NCBI GenBank assembly: GCA_964390645.1
Contig: CAYMLL010000175.1
Location: 1-15,780 of the forward strand
Direction: 5' to 3'
Source of the DNA: CAYMLL01 sp964390645
GTDB lineage: Bacteria; Planctomycetota; UBA8108
DNA: 15,780 nucleotides
Part shown: positions 1 to 7,510 of the stretch, piece after piece
Numbering within the stretch: the first letter of the stretch is position 1
Layout of the letters: each line of letters opens with the position of its first letter
The notes under the pieces: model-generated
The model's database searches: none
What the model saw: only the letters and a program-made list of their open reading frames with translations
What the model was told of the DNA's origin: nothing
Program-made: the position numbers and the translations under genes

Positions 1-577
1 TGTCGATCTCGAAGAGGTCCTTCTTGACGAAGGTGCTGTTCTCGACCTTGCCGTGCAGGCGAGCGTCCCTGGCGATGTCACTCGTCACCTTGTAGGTGAT
101 GTCTTCCTCGCCAAAACGCACGTAAACCTTCGAGACGCTGAAGTTCGCCGTTCGAGCCGTATTCCCGACGACGAGCCGGCCGAGTTCCGCGCCCCCGGAA
201 TCGCGCAGAGTCAAAAAGCTCCCCAGATTCTTGTCGACGCCAAGCCGCTGGTGGCTCTTCCCGGTCTCTCCGGTGACCTCACCGTCATCGATCTTGCTCA
301 ACGTCGCGATCATCTTGTCGACGATCTCGGTATCGGCCTCGTAGCCCCAGGCCGAGGCGACGACCCAGCCGTCGCCTTGTTTGTCGATCTCTACAGCATC
401 GCGCCGGCCCTTGACGAGGGTGACCCTGGAGATCTTGCCGAAGTCGATCTCCTTGAAACTGTCGAGACCGGCCGACTTCGTGTCCTCGAGCTCCTGGTAG
501 GTGTCGGGTTTGAAGAGAAGGAGCACCCCCAGCGCGCCGCAAAGCACGCTGAGAATCACGACGGTGGTCTTGTTCAT
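1..577 (-). CDS. DUF4340 domain-containing protein (C-terminus beyond the left edge)
   Basis: About 192 residues are visible, starting at ATG 577-575 (MNKTTVVILSVLCGALGVLL), and no stop occurs before the window edge. Residues 4-22 form an uncleaved signal-anchor helix, followed by a soluble extracytoplasmic region. The reading continues through a segment of the kind GWVVASAWGYEADTEIVDKM and VTGETGKSHQRLGV, which matches the beta-rich DUF4340 family as I know it: small domain repeats with a GYxAD..V..ml..l.. pattern. The gene lies 45 bp downstream of the GldG-like gene on the same strand, and DUF4340 proteins are commonly encoded next to GldF/GldG-type transporter genes, so it is most likely the fourth gene of that operon and an accessory subunit of the complex. 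Its molecular role is unknown. The Shine-Dalgarno sequence is weak, so it may depend on upstream translation. The total length cannot be judged. Confidence 0.82.
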   Translation of the reverse strand, partial: MNKTTVVILSVLCGALGVLLLFKPDTYQELEDTKSAGLDSFKEIDFGKISRVTLVKGRRDAVEIDKQGDGWVVASAWGYEADTEIVDKMIATLSKIDDGEVTGETGKSHQRLGVDKNLGSFLTLRDSGGAELGRLVVGNTARTANFSVSKVYVRFGEEDITYKVTSDIARDARLHGKVENSTFVKKDLFEID

Positions 578-622
578 GTTATCAGGCTCTGTTCTCGCTG
601 CTTGCGGGGAACTCGCCGCCAC

Positions 623-3184
623 TCAGGCGGTCGCTTCGGGCGTGCCAGCCGGCTCGCGAGACTCGAGATGGCGACGCTCGTAAGCAACGCTCGACCGCGA
701 ACGTACAACGAACCGGAGGATACCGATGACGGCGACCAGAAGCGGCACAACCGCGAGATTGACGGCCAGAATCCAGTTCACGGACTTGTCGCTGTCCTTC
801 TTGAACTCGGGTGCCGTGACCGTCTTGCGACGGATTTCCATGAGCACGTCGCCGAGGGTGAAGGTCTCGACACAGTTCGCAAAGAACATCACGTCCATCC
901 GATAGGCCGGAAACTCGCGCACGTACTGCAGATAGGAGTCCTTCAGCATGTCGACCGAGCCGAGCACGATGACACGGCCGTCCTGCGCGGACACGTGCGC
1001 GGTCTCCACCTTCTTCGGCGCTTCCGCCCCCTCCGTCACCGCGGGCGGCGCTTCCTCCGTCCCTTCCGTCACCGCGGGCGGCGTCACCGCGGGCGGCGTC
1101 ACCGCGGGCGGCGTCACCGCGGGCGGAGTCACCGCGGGCGGCGTCTCCGGCGGCGTCACCGCGGGCGGCGCTTTCGGCGGCGCCACCGGTTCGGAGGTGG
1201 CCTTCTCGGACTCCACGTCGGGCTTCTCCGCCTCTTCGCCAGCACCATCTTGCGCCAGCGGGTCATCGACGTCCGGGAGGGCGTCCCGGTCACGCGGCAG
1301 ACCACCCGGAAAACCTCCGGGGAGCCCCCCCGGGAATCCCGGTATTCCCTGGTGAGGGTCTTGCTGGGCACCCTCGGGCTCCGGCTTCCACGCCGGTACC
1401 GGCTCGCCTTCGTAGGTGAACTCGAAAGAGCCTCGGAGATGTGCGGCAAGAACGATCGGCTGGTCGATGAAGTCGTCCTGGTCGCGCTTCACGTCCTTCG
1501 GAGACAGCAGGTCGCGCTGGTACGCCAGCAGGCTCGGAGGACTCGGGGGCTGCCCCGGAAAGCTGGCCGGCACGAACGCGTCGACCTTCTTCGTCCAGGT
1601 CTCGTCACCCGTGGATACGAGCTCTTCGAACGTGATCTTGTTCTTCTCGAGGGTATCGCGGAGCGGACGCAGGCCCGCCGTGCTCGGAAAGACCAGAGCC
1701 GGAATGCGGTTCGTCAGACCGGACTCGCTGCTGATCGACTCGCCGTGCGGCATGACGATGAACGAAGCAGTCGTCGGCATCCAGAACTCCGCCCGCCGTC
1801 CACCGATATTGACGGCCTGCGGCACCGAGAGCACGCCGCTGGTGTTGGACGCGATCATCTCGTCGCCAACCTCGAAGCCCCAGGACCGGAACATCTCGTC
1901 GAGCCCCGAGCGCAGGATCGTGATCGGGAACTGCCCTTGAGCCCAACCCTCTCGTGAGATGTCGGTCGTGTACGGTGAAACCAGGAAGACCGTCGGGATG
2001 CCGAGGGAGACGACACGATTGATCTCGTAGACCTGCCGGTCCTCGAGATCGTGCGGCTGCACGACGACAAAACAGTTCAGGTAGTCCTTGTAGTCCTCCG
2101 GGTTGACATCGATCTCCTCGTCCTTGCTGTAGTCGATCTCCTCGCCGACGTCCTTTCTCGCCTTGCGCGCCCGCTGCTGAGCGACCTGCTGGACGAGATC
2201 ATCGATCGCATCGCCCTCCTTCAGGGTGATGTCTCGAACTTCGACAACGTCCCCGAGATAGCGCAGCGTCTGCGAGTACTCGGACTGCGGCGCCGGCGGC
2301 GGCATACCGGGACGCGCCGGGGGAGGGGCAGGCGGCTTGCGCGCGTCGAAGACGGCGACGACCGGCTTCTGCTCCATCGTCACTTTGAGAATGCGGTACG
2401 CTAGCTCGTACTCGAGCGACTCGAGAGAGACGTGCCACTCGATGACCTCGGGCGGGCGCTCGAGATAGGCGATCTTGATCGCGCTGTAGACGCGGAGCTG
2501 CTTGACGCTGTTGGCGGTGCGATCGCCCACACTCCGCGGCGAGATGCGATCCCGGGCGAATTCCGTCTCCTTCTGCAGCCTGAACTCCTCGAAAAGCAGC
2601 TCGCGGTAGGCCTCATCCTCCGAGTCCTCCCCCCTGGAAGCGCGCTCCCTCGCCAGCTCGATGCGCTGGTCGCGACGTTGCTTCGCCGGGGCCGGCAGGC
2701 CTCGTCGGCCGGCCAGCGTGTCCTCGGGCTCGAGCGCGTCGAGTTCCTTTTCGAGCTCTTTCTTGCGGTCCTCCGAAACGCCCTTGTCACCCTTCTGCGA
2801 GTAGATCGCCATGTACTCACCGGCCTTCTCATCGGCGAAGCGGTCCATGAGCTCGTTCGGGTTGACAATCTCGTAGCGAAACTTGCCACCGGATCGACGC
2901 CGGAACTCCTCGAAGAGGTCCCGCGTATCGCGCACGATCGTCGCCAGGAAGCTCGGCAGCTCCTCGGTGCAGTAGTACGTCACGTCGACCTTCTCGTCGA
3001 GCCGGCCGAGGATCTCGTCGGTGCCGGAGGAGATCGAGTAGATCTCGTATTTCGTACAGTCGACCTTCCAGCGACTTGTCGAGTCCGCCGTCCAGCTCAG
3101 AAGGCACAGCGTCGCGAACAGAAGAACGAGAAGGATGCCGCCCGTGAGGTAGAACGTGTTTCGGTGTTGTCTGCTGTCCGCCAT
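623..3184 (-). CDS. gldG: GldG-like ABC-transporter auxiliary membrane protein with long repeat linker
   Basis: The protein has 853 residues. Residues 12-31 are a membrane anchor, followed by an extracytoplasmic GldG/ABC_transp_aux-type domain (VDVTYYCTEELPSFLATIVRDT, then FRYEIVNPNE). Residues about 130-215 are a highly charged, probably helical insert, followed by the conserved segment LRVYSAIKIAYLERPPEVI. The middle domain includes DLEDRQVYEINRVVSLGIPT and a segment with TDIS and SGVLSVPQAV. Residues about 610-730 are low-complexity (GFPGG repeats, acidic stretch, then PPAVT repeats), and a final transmembrane helix lies at about 802-827. It is considerably longer than the roughly 500-600 residues usual for GldG, and the excess sits in the charged insert and the linker. 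It starts 28 bp after the permease stop with a GAGAGG ribosome site, so it is co-transcribed. Known for the family: partner of GldA and GldF, required for gliding in Bacteroidota. In other phyla the substrate is unknown. The family call is firm, but a gliding function is not implied. Confidence 0.88.
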   Translation of the reverse strand: MADSRQHRNTFYLTGGILLVLLFATLCLLSWTADSTSRWKVDCTKYEIYSISSGTDEILGRLDEKVDVTYYCTEELPSFLATIVRDTRDLFEEFRRRSGGKFRYEIVNPNELMDRFADEKAGEYMAIYSQKGDKGVSEDRKKELEKELDALEPEDTLAGRRGLPAPAKQRRDQRIELARERASRGEDSEDEAYRELLFEEFRLQKETEFARDRISPRSVGDRTANSVKQLRVYSAIKIAYLERPPEVIEWHVSLESLEYELAYRILKVTMEQKPVVAVFDARKPPAPPPARPGMPPPAPQSEYSQTLRYLGDVVEVRDITLKEGDAIDDLVQQVAQQRARKARKDVGEEIDYSKDEEIDVNPEDYKDYLNCFVVVQPHDLEDRQVYEINRVVSLGIPTVFLVSPYTTDISREGWAQGQFPITILRSGLDEMFRSWGFEVGDEMIASNTSGVLSVPQAVNIGGRRAEFWMPTTASFIVMPHGESISSESGLTNRIPALVFPSTAGLRPLRDTLEKNKITFEELVSTGDETWTKKVDAFVPASFPGQPPSPPSLLAYQRDLLSPKDVKRDQDDFIDQPIVLAAHLRGSFEFTYEGEPVPAWKPEPEGAQQDPHQGIPGFPGGLPGGFPGGLPRDRDALPDVDDPLAQDGAGEEAEKPDVESEKATSEPVAPPKAPPAVTPPETPPAVTPPAVTPPAVTPPAVTPPAVTEGTEEAPPAVTEGAEAPKKVETAHVSAQDGRVIVLGSVDMLKDSYLQYVREFPAYRMDVMFFANCVETFTLGDVLMEIRRKTVTAPEFKKDSDKSVNWILAVNLAVVPLLVAVIGILRFVVRSRSSVAYERRHLESREPAGTPEATA
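1035..1169 (-). repeat. 15-bp minisatellite encoding PPAVT repeats inside the GldG-like gene
   Basis: The plus-strand unit GTCACCGCGGGCGGC occurs five times head to tail at 1068-1142, with one copy ending in A instead of C. Further copies sit at 1035-1049 and 1155-1169, the latter after a 12-bp degenerate unit. Because 15 is a multiple of three, gain or loss of units keeps the frame. On the coding strand each unit gives Pro-Pro-Ala-Val-Thr, forming an extended linker at about residues 672-717, just before the last globular stretch and C-terminal membrane helix. Confidence 0.95.
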
Positions 3185-3212
3185 ATTCTTGGCCTCTCGC
3201 CTCGATCCTTCT

Positions 3213-3944
3213 TCAGAACTTCCGCCCCTCGACGAACAGGTTGTTGAGCACCAGGAAGACCGCGGTCATCCCGACCCCGTAGATAAGCCCGACAGGGTTG
3301 ATCAGCCCCTTCGAGAACTCCTGAAAGTGATACTCGGTGCCGAACCAGCCGACAAAGTTGCCGAACTCGACTCCGCCGAACTTGCTCACCCAGCGAACGA
3401 ACGGCGGCATGCCGACTCCCCACAGCGCCACGGATATCATGCACGACACCAGAAGGGCCACGACCTGGTTGTGAGTGAACGTCGACACCCAGGCCCCGAG
3501 CGCCATGTAGACGCTCGCGATCACGACGGCGCCGAAGTACGACGAGAAGATCACGCCCCAGTCCACGTCCGTCGTCGACGAGACCGACCAGGGGCCGACG
3601 ACCGTGAGAATGAGAGCGACGACGACAATCGTCAGACCGGCGAAGTACTTGGCGAGCACCAGCTCCCAGGCGCGCACGGGCCACGTCGAGAGGAGCTCGA
3701 TCGTCCCGGCGCGCTTCTCCTCCGCCCACAGGCGCATGGAAACGGCCGAGCAGAAGCCCGCCAGCAGGAGCGGAAACCATGCGAAGTAAGCTCGCACGTC
3801 GGGATTCGTCTGCGCGAAGAAGTCCCTCAGCACGAAGAAGATCGTGGAGACCGCGAGCAGGAACCCGATCAGGAAGATATAAGCGATCGGAGAGTTGAAG
3901 TACGCCGCGAGCTCACGCCGGTACACGCTGGTCATGTTCTTCAT
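3213..3944 (-). CDS. gldF: GldF-like ABC-2 type transporter permease
   Basis: A 243-residue polytopic protein with about six predicted membrane helices, near residues 19-39, 54-72, 100-120, 134-156, 160-180 and 216-237. Between helices 2 and 3 it carries the ABC-2 coupling motif RLWAEEKRAGTIELLSTWPV (residues 71-90), typical of the GldF/NosY/ABC-2 permease group. The start ATG at 3944 is preceded by GGAG at a spacing of about 10. It lies 15 bp after the ATPase stop and 28 bp before the GldG-like gene, so the three form an operon. Expected role: the membrane-spanning half of a transporter that dimerises and is driven by the upstream ATPase. The substrate is not predictable. The length is normal for GldF. 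Confidence 0.93.
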   Translation of the reverse strand: MKNMTSVYRRELAAYFNSPIAYIFLIGFLLAVSTIFFVLRDFFAQTNPDVRAYFAWFPLLLAGFCSAVSMRLWAEEKRAGTIELLSTWPVRAWELVLAKYFAGLTIVVVALILTVVGPWSVSSTTDVDWGVIFSSYFGAVVIASVYMALGAWVSTFTHNQVVALLVSCMISVALWGVGMPPFVRWVSKFGGVEFGNFVGWFGTEYHFQEFSKGLINPVGLIYGVGMTAVFLVLNNLFVEGRKF

Positions 3945-3959
3945 GATTTCAAAACTCCG

Positions 3960-4997
3960 TCAGCTCGCCGCACGAGTGGAATCGTCGGCCGCCGCAGAAT
4001 CGGAGGCCGGCGTTCCGGACGAACCCTCCGTTCCGGACGAACCCTCCGATGTGGACAGAATCCGCGAAGGAGACGACCCGCCAGCCGTGAGACTCAGATA
4101 AACCTCCTCGAGGCTGTGCTCCCTGGGAGACAGCGACGACAGAGTCCAGCCCTTGTCGACGGCAACCCGGAAAATCCTGGCGCCCAGGTCGGCGTCCTCG
4201 CCACCGACGATGCGAAACTCCTCAGCATGGTCTCCCGGCGTCACCGACTGGATTCCCTCCACGCCCAGAAGCGTGTCCGGCACGTCGGCGGTCGCGCCCT
4301 TGACGCGCGCCGCGAAGACCGTCTTTCCCAGGGCAGCGGAACGCATGGTGTCGGGATGATCGTCGGCGACGATGCGTCCGTCCTTGATGATCAGAATCCG
4401 CGTGCCGATCGCGGAGATCTCCTGGAGGATGTGGCTGGAGAGGATGACGAGCTTGGAACGACCGAGCGTCCGGATGAGCTCACGAATCTCGATGATCTGG
4501 TGCGGATCCAGACCGCTCGTCGGCTCATCCATGATGATGATCGGCGGGTCGTGGATGAGTGACTGGGCGATCCCGACGCGCTGGCGGTAGCCTTTCGACA
4601 GGTGACCGATCGTCTTGCAATACATGCGCTCGATGCCGACCGTGTCGACGACGCGATCGATCGCCTGCCGTGCCCGGGCGCCGGTGATGCTGCGAAGCCC
4701 GGCGACGAATTTCAGGTACTCGCCGACCTGCATGTCGGTGTAGAGCGGTGTGGACTCGGGCAGATAGCCGATCTGTCGCCGCACCTCCTGCGGGTCGGTC
4801 AGCGGATCCACGCCGCCGATGCTCACGGTCCCGGAGTCCGCGACGATGTACGACGTGACGATCTTCAAGGTCGTCGACTTGCCCGCACCGTTGGGGCCCA
4901 GGAAACCGAGGATCTCCCCCTCTGCCACATCGAAGCTGACGTGATCGACCGCGACCGTGGCGCCGTAGCGCTTGACGATGTCCTGAACGTGAATCAT
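3960..4997 (-). CDS. gldA: GldA-like ABC transporter ATP-binding protein
   Basis: A 345-residue ATPase. From the ATG at 4997 (MIHVQDIVKRYG), Walker A GPNGAGKS is at residues 34-41, a YLPE Q-loop variant typical of GldA/CcmA-type ATPases at 78-81, the signature LSKGYRQR at 133-140, Walker B IIIMDEP at 153-159, the D-loop SGLD at 161-164 and the switch His at 189. All ATPase motifs are intact. I prefer 4997 over the longer frame opening at 5027 because GGAGGAG lies just upstream of 4997 and family alignment begins at this point. Residues about 305-345 form a Ser/Gly/Ala/Asp-rich tail with a duplicated EGSSGT element, absent from most relatives. It is the first gene of the cassette and supplies energy to the GldF-like permease. 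Confidence 0.94.
   Translation of the reverse strand: MIHVQDIVKRYGATVAVDHVSFDVAEGEILGFLGPNGAGKSTTLKIVTSYIVADSGTVSIGGVDPLTDPQEVRRQIGYLPESTPLYTDMQVGEYLKFVAGLRSITGARARQAIDRVVDTVGIERMYCKTIGHLSKGYRQRVGIAQSLIHDPPIIIMDEPTSGLDPHQIIEIRELIRTLGRSKLVILSSHILQEISAIGTRILIIKDGRIVADDHPDTMRSAALGKTVFAARVKGATADVPDTLLGVEGIQSVTPGDHAEEFRIVGGEDADLGARIFRVAVDKGWTLSSLSPREHSLEEVYLSLTAGGSSPSRILSTSEGSSGTEGSSGTPASDSAAADDSTRAAS
4012..4047 (-). repeat. 18-bp perfect tandem duplication in the gldA-like tail
   Basis: The plus-strand unit GTTCCGGACGAACCCTCC occurs twice in direct succession (4012-4029, 4030-4047). It is in frame and encodes the duplicated Glu-Gly-Ser-Ser-Gly-Thr segment of the flexible ATPase tail. This looks like replication slippage. 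Confidence 0.93.
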
Positions 4998-5902
4998 GCT
5001 CTCCTCCGAGCTGCCCGATCCTCCCAAAAGCGCTTACGAGACAGCTATTTACGAGGGATCCGAGGGAAGGACTACCGGGCCTTGTCTTCAGGGGATGGCG
5101 CACGGCAGAGAGATTCGCGGAAAAAACCCGTGCTGCGGAAGCACCGGCGAACGGCCCACCCCGGCGCCGGACCTCACCGGCCGAAGCCGGTCAGCGCCTC
5201 GAGCCGTCGGGGAACGCATCGGCCGGCTGCGCGGCGCCGGGTCTGCGCCGCACAGCATTTGGAACCCGGGCACCCGTCCCTCGACGGCGAGCACACACGC
5301 ACCCCACTCCGGACACTCCGGAGCCGGACGCCGGCGACGCCCTTGCCGCATCCGGCACCGACCCCACCGTCCGCCGGTTCCCGACGAGCCAGCACGGAAG
5401 GGTCGCCGACTTCGACGCGACCCCATGAAACGAGGGCCGGAAGCTCGACGACGAGCACACCTCCGTTCACCGGATGCGAACCTCCCTCCCCGCTGACGAC
5501 CGGCACATCCCGCGCGCCTCGACATGTCTCGAAGAACGCCCGCCCGTGGCACTCGCTCGCCGACTCGCAGCCCCACGGCGAGTCGACTTCGCGCCGGCAG
5601 GCGTCGCCCTCGAGACTGCGAGTACCGGCCACACGGGGCCCGGCTTGCCTCCGGATCGATCCCGTGATCCGTCGCCTTGCACCCGCGACGACCGACGTCG
5701 CCACGCGGCAGCAGGAGCACGAGATTCCGAGCGGCAACCGTGCCGGGACGTCAGCCGACACCGGGTCCCCTTCGCCATGCGGGAGGAGGAAACGGCAGGA
5801 GCCGGCGCACCCTCCGACCGGGAGACCGACGTCGCGAGATCCGGGCACGGAGCCCCGGACGGCCGGACCGCACGCCGCAGGGACCAAGGCAGAACGGGCT
5901 CC
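4998..5902. other. GC-rich gene-free stretch between ribD and the Gld-like cassette
   Basis: Open frames exist on both strands (for example a 237-codon minus frame opening with TTG), but they are rich in Cys, Arg and Gly, match no family I recognise, and have a lower GC bias at the third base than the true genes here. Near the cassette the sequence becomes more AT-rich: minus-strand TAAATA at 5051-5046 could be a -10 box about 50 nt before the gldA-like start, with no good -35. Small inverted repeats occur at 5176-5191 (ACCGGC-CGAA-GCCGGT) and 5307-5323 (CTCCGGA-CAC-TCCGGAG). It may be a long intergenic spacer or a decayed gene. Confidence 0.6.
5001..5007 (-). promoter_or_regulatory. Ribosome binding site fixing the gldA-like start
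   Basis: On the minus strand GGAGGAG is followed by AGC and ATG at 4997. GGAGG is spaced 5 nt from the ATG. This decides against the in-frame start at 5027, which would place the site inside the coding region. Confidence 0.75.
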
Positions 5903-7012
5903 TCAGCGAGCCAGCACGCCCCGGATGATCACGTCGTCACCAACCCGCTGCTCCTCGATCCGCCGGAGTCTCAGGGAGTCCGCGAGCCGGTCGAAGCCTC
6001 GACCTTCGACCGCCCCCGGAGCGTCCCGGCCACCGAGAACGCGCGGGGCGACGAACGCCACGACCTCCTCGACGAGCGCCTTCTCGACGAAGCCGGCGGC
6101 GAGGCCACCACCTCCCTCCACGAGAATCTGCGACACACCGCGATCACCCAGGACACCGAGCAGCGCCTCGACATCGAGCCGTCCACGACGCTCGCGGATT
6201 CCGAGCACCTCGATACCGCGACGCTCGATCTCACGACACCGCCGTGCCGTGGCCGTCTTGCCGACCACGTAGAGACGCGGACCGACACCGCCACGCCGCA
6301 CGTCACCATCGAGCAGAGCGAGCCCGAGAGGCAGCCGAGCGCGGCGATCGAGGATAACGCGCAACGGCCTGCGCCCACGCGCGGGACGAGGTGTCAGTCG
6401 AGGGTCGTCGAGAAGAGCCGTGCGCGTGCCGACGACGATCGCGTCGACACGGCGACGCAGGCCGTGCGCCCACTCGCGAGCGCGCGGTCCCGTGATCCAC
6501 TTCGACTCGCCCGCCGCCGTGGCGATCCTGCCGTCGAGCGTCATCGCCCACTTGAGAATCACCCACGGTCGCCCGCTGTGTCGCCAGTGAAAATACGGCG
6601 CGTTGAGATCGAGCCCCTCGCGCCTCAGGACGCCGCCGCGCACCCGGATGCCGTGCCGGCGCATCAGCCGGAGCCCCCTGCCACGCGTGTCGGGATTCGG
6701 ATCGACCGTGGAATAGAACACACGCGCGACCTTCGCCTCCACGAGCGCCCGGGCACAAGGCGGTGTCTTGCCGTCATGGCCGCAAGGCTCGAGGGATACG
6801 TAGACGTCGGCACCACGGGCGTCACCCGCATCGGCGAGCGCCTCGACCTCCGCGTGCGGCCCGCCGAATCGTCGGTGGAATCCGCGGCCAACGACACGAC
6901 CTCCCTTGACGATGACGGCGCCGACCATGGGGTTCGGCGACACCGCCTCGAGTCCGCCACGCGCGATGTCGATCGCCTCCTTCATGAAGCGAGGATCCGG
7001 AGCCGGAACCAT
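5903..7012 (-). CDS. ribD: Bifunctional riboflavin biosynthesis deaminase/reductase RibD
   Basis: A 369-residue two-domain enzyme acting at the second and third steps of riboflavin synthesis: deamination of the 2,5-diaminopyrimidine, then NADPH-dependent reduction of the ribosyl side chain. The N-terminal deaminase has SPNPMVGAVIV (25-35), the zinc/catalytic motif HAE (53-55) and PCGHDGKTPPC (76-86), giving zinc ligands H53, C77 and C86 and catalytic E55. The reductase domain begins at about residue 148 (WVILKWAMTLDGRIA) and contains SKWITGP and VGTRTALLDDPRLTPR. The length is normal. The start at 7012 is supported by an AGGGAGGGAG ribosome site, while an upstream in-frame opening at 7198 adds 62 Arg-rich residues unlike the family. 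No other rib gene is adjacent, so it seems to be a stand-alone locus. No FMN riboswitch was recognised upstream. Confidence 0.95.
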   Translation of the reverse strand: MVPAPDPRFMKEAIDIARGGLEAVSPNPMVGAVIVKGGRVVGRGFHRRFGGPHAEVEALADAGDARGADVYVSLEPCGHDGKTPPCARALVEAKVARVFYSTVDPNPDTRGRGLRLMRRHGIRVRGGVLRREGLDLNAPYFHWRHSGRPWVILKWAMTLDGRIATAAGESKWITGPRAREWAHGLRRRVDAIVVGTRTALLDDPRLTPRPARGRRPLRVILDRRARLPLGLALLDGDVRRGGVGPRLYVVGKTATARRCREIERRGIEVLGIRERRGRLDVEALLGVLGDRGVSQILVEGGGGLAAGFVEKALVEEVVAFVAPRVLGGRDAPGAVEGRGFDRLADSLRLRRIEEQRVGDDVIIRGVLAR

Positions 7013-7015
7013 TCG

Positions 7016-7025
7016 CTCCCTCCCT
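7016..7025 (-). promoter_or_regulatory. Ribosome binding site fixing the ribD start
   Basis: Minus-strand AGGGAGGGAG ends three bases before ATG 7012. Its GGGAG core is well spaced and supports the shorter RibD with the family-typical N-terminus. Confidence 0.7.
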
Positions 7026-7200
7026 GCTCTCGACGGCCGGCCGCCCGGGACTCGCCGCAGGCGTACACCCGTCACCCTCGTCGTCTGACCTCGAATCTCG
7101 GCGTCTTCCGGGAGCCCGGCCGGGCGACGTGAAATGTCCGACCGGTCTCGTCGCCCCCCGGAGAACTGGCCGGATAGCACAAGAGTCCTGCACGGCATCC

Positions 7201-7245
7201 CGGGGACCGCGACGATTGCCGAGATCGTAGTCGCTCCGGTCCCCG
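7201..7245. repeat. Long imperfect hairpin upstream of ribD
   Basis: Nine-base arms CGGGGACCG (7201-7209) and CGGTCCCCG (7237-7245) are perfectly complementary. Inside them CGAC and GAT (7210-7216) can pair with ATC and GTCG, with small bulges. On the minus strand the element sits about 190 nt before the ribD start, so it could be a leader RNA structure, an operator or an old terminator. No T-tract follows on either strand. Confidence 0.6.
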
Positions 7246-7314
7246 ATGCGCCCTCCGTATCACGTCGTCGTCACTTCTCGAGCCCGGCGATGCTCGCGAT
7301 CCCGGCCTCCCTGA

Positions 7315-7341
7315 AAGACGGCCGAGCTCGGGCTCTCGGCC
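7315..7341 (-). terminator. Possible intrinsic terminator downstream of miaB
   Basis: On the minus strand GGCCGAG-agcccgag-CTCGGCC forms a perfect 7-bp GC stem (7341-7320) followed by GTCTTTC. The U-run is short and the element lies about 170 bp past the miaB stop, so the call is weak. Confidence 0.3.
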
Positions 7342-7489
7342 CGTTGAAGAGGCCGGCTCGACGACGGAGCAGCCATTTCACCCGCGCTCGCCGGTCGCCA
7401 CGACCCGTGTCGCCGGATTTCGAAAGTCCACGACATCGCCGGCGCTCCGGCGCCTGGAACCGCGATCCGACGATTCGCTTTCGCACCCG

Positions 7490-7510
7490 AAACAGTCTCT
7501 CGACAGACCG
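7490..7510 (-). terminator. Weak hairpin immediately after the miaB stop
   Basis: Directly after the TAA, the minus strand reads CGGTCT-GTCGAG-AGACTG then TTTC. This is a 6-bp stem with one G-T pair and a three-base T-run, far below a typical strong terminator. Confidence 0.25.

Larger units (their letters stand above)
7013..7510. other. Gene-free region between miaB and ribD with inverted repeats
   Basis: About 500 bp separate the miaB stop from the ribD start on the same strand. I see no protein-like frame. It contains three inverted repeats listed separately (7201-7245, 7320-7341, 7493-7510) and must hold the ribD promoter, but no convincing -35/-10 pair is visible in the GC-rich sequence. 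Confidence 0.6.

Noticed and set aside
1035..1169. CRISPR-like repeated array
   Set aside because: The units are 15 bp, contiguous without spacers, and in frame inside a gene. It is a coding minisatellite.
53..1957. 634-codon open frame on the plus strand with Arg/His-rich repeats
   Set aside because: It lies antisense to the DUF4340 and GldG-like genes. Its RGRRHRGRRH-type repeats are simply the reverse reading of the PPAVT minisatellite.
3156..4562. 468-codon plus-strand frame
   Set aside because: Antisense to the intact GldF-like and GldA-like genes. Its Arg/Asp/His-rich product is the usual shadow of high-GC coding DNA.
5174..5887. 237-codon minus-strand frame downstream of ribD as a possible gene
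   Set aside because: TTG opening, about 14 cysteines without a pattern, many Arg/Gly, no recognised domain, weak third-base bias. Kept only as a caveat in the gene-free region entry.
4602..7132. Long plus-strand frames over the gene-free region and ribD
   Set aside because: Low-complexity Arg/Pro/Thr composition with no motif. They run through both intergenic and antisense sequence without changing character, and have no ribosome site.
7013..7260. FMN riboswitch upstream of ribD
   Set aside because: The conserved FMN-aptamer strings could not be found on the minus strand. Only generic GC hairpins are present.
7415..7429. tRNA T-arm-like sequence GGATTTCGAAAGTCC
   Set aside because: No matching acceptor, anticodon or D arms around it on either strand.
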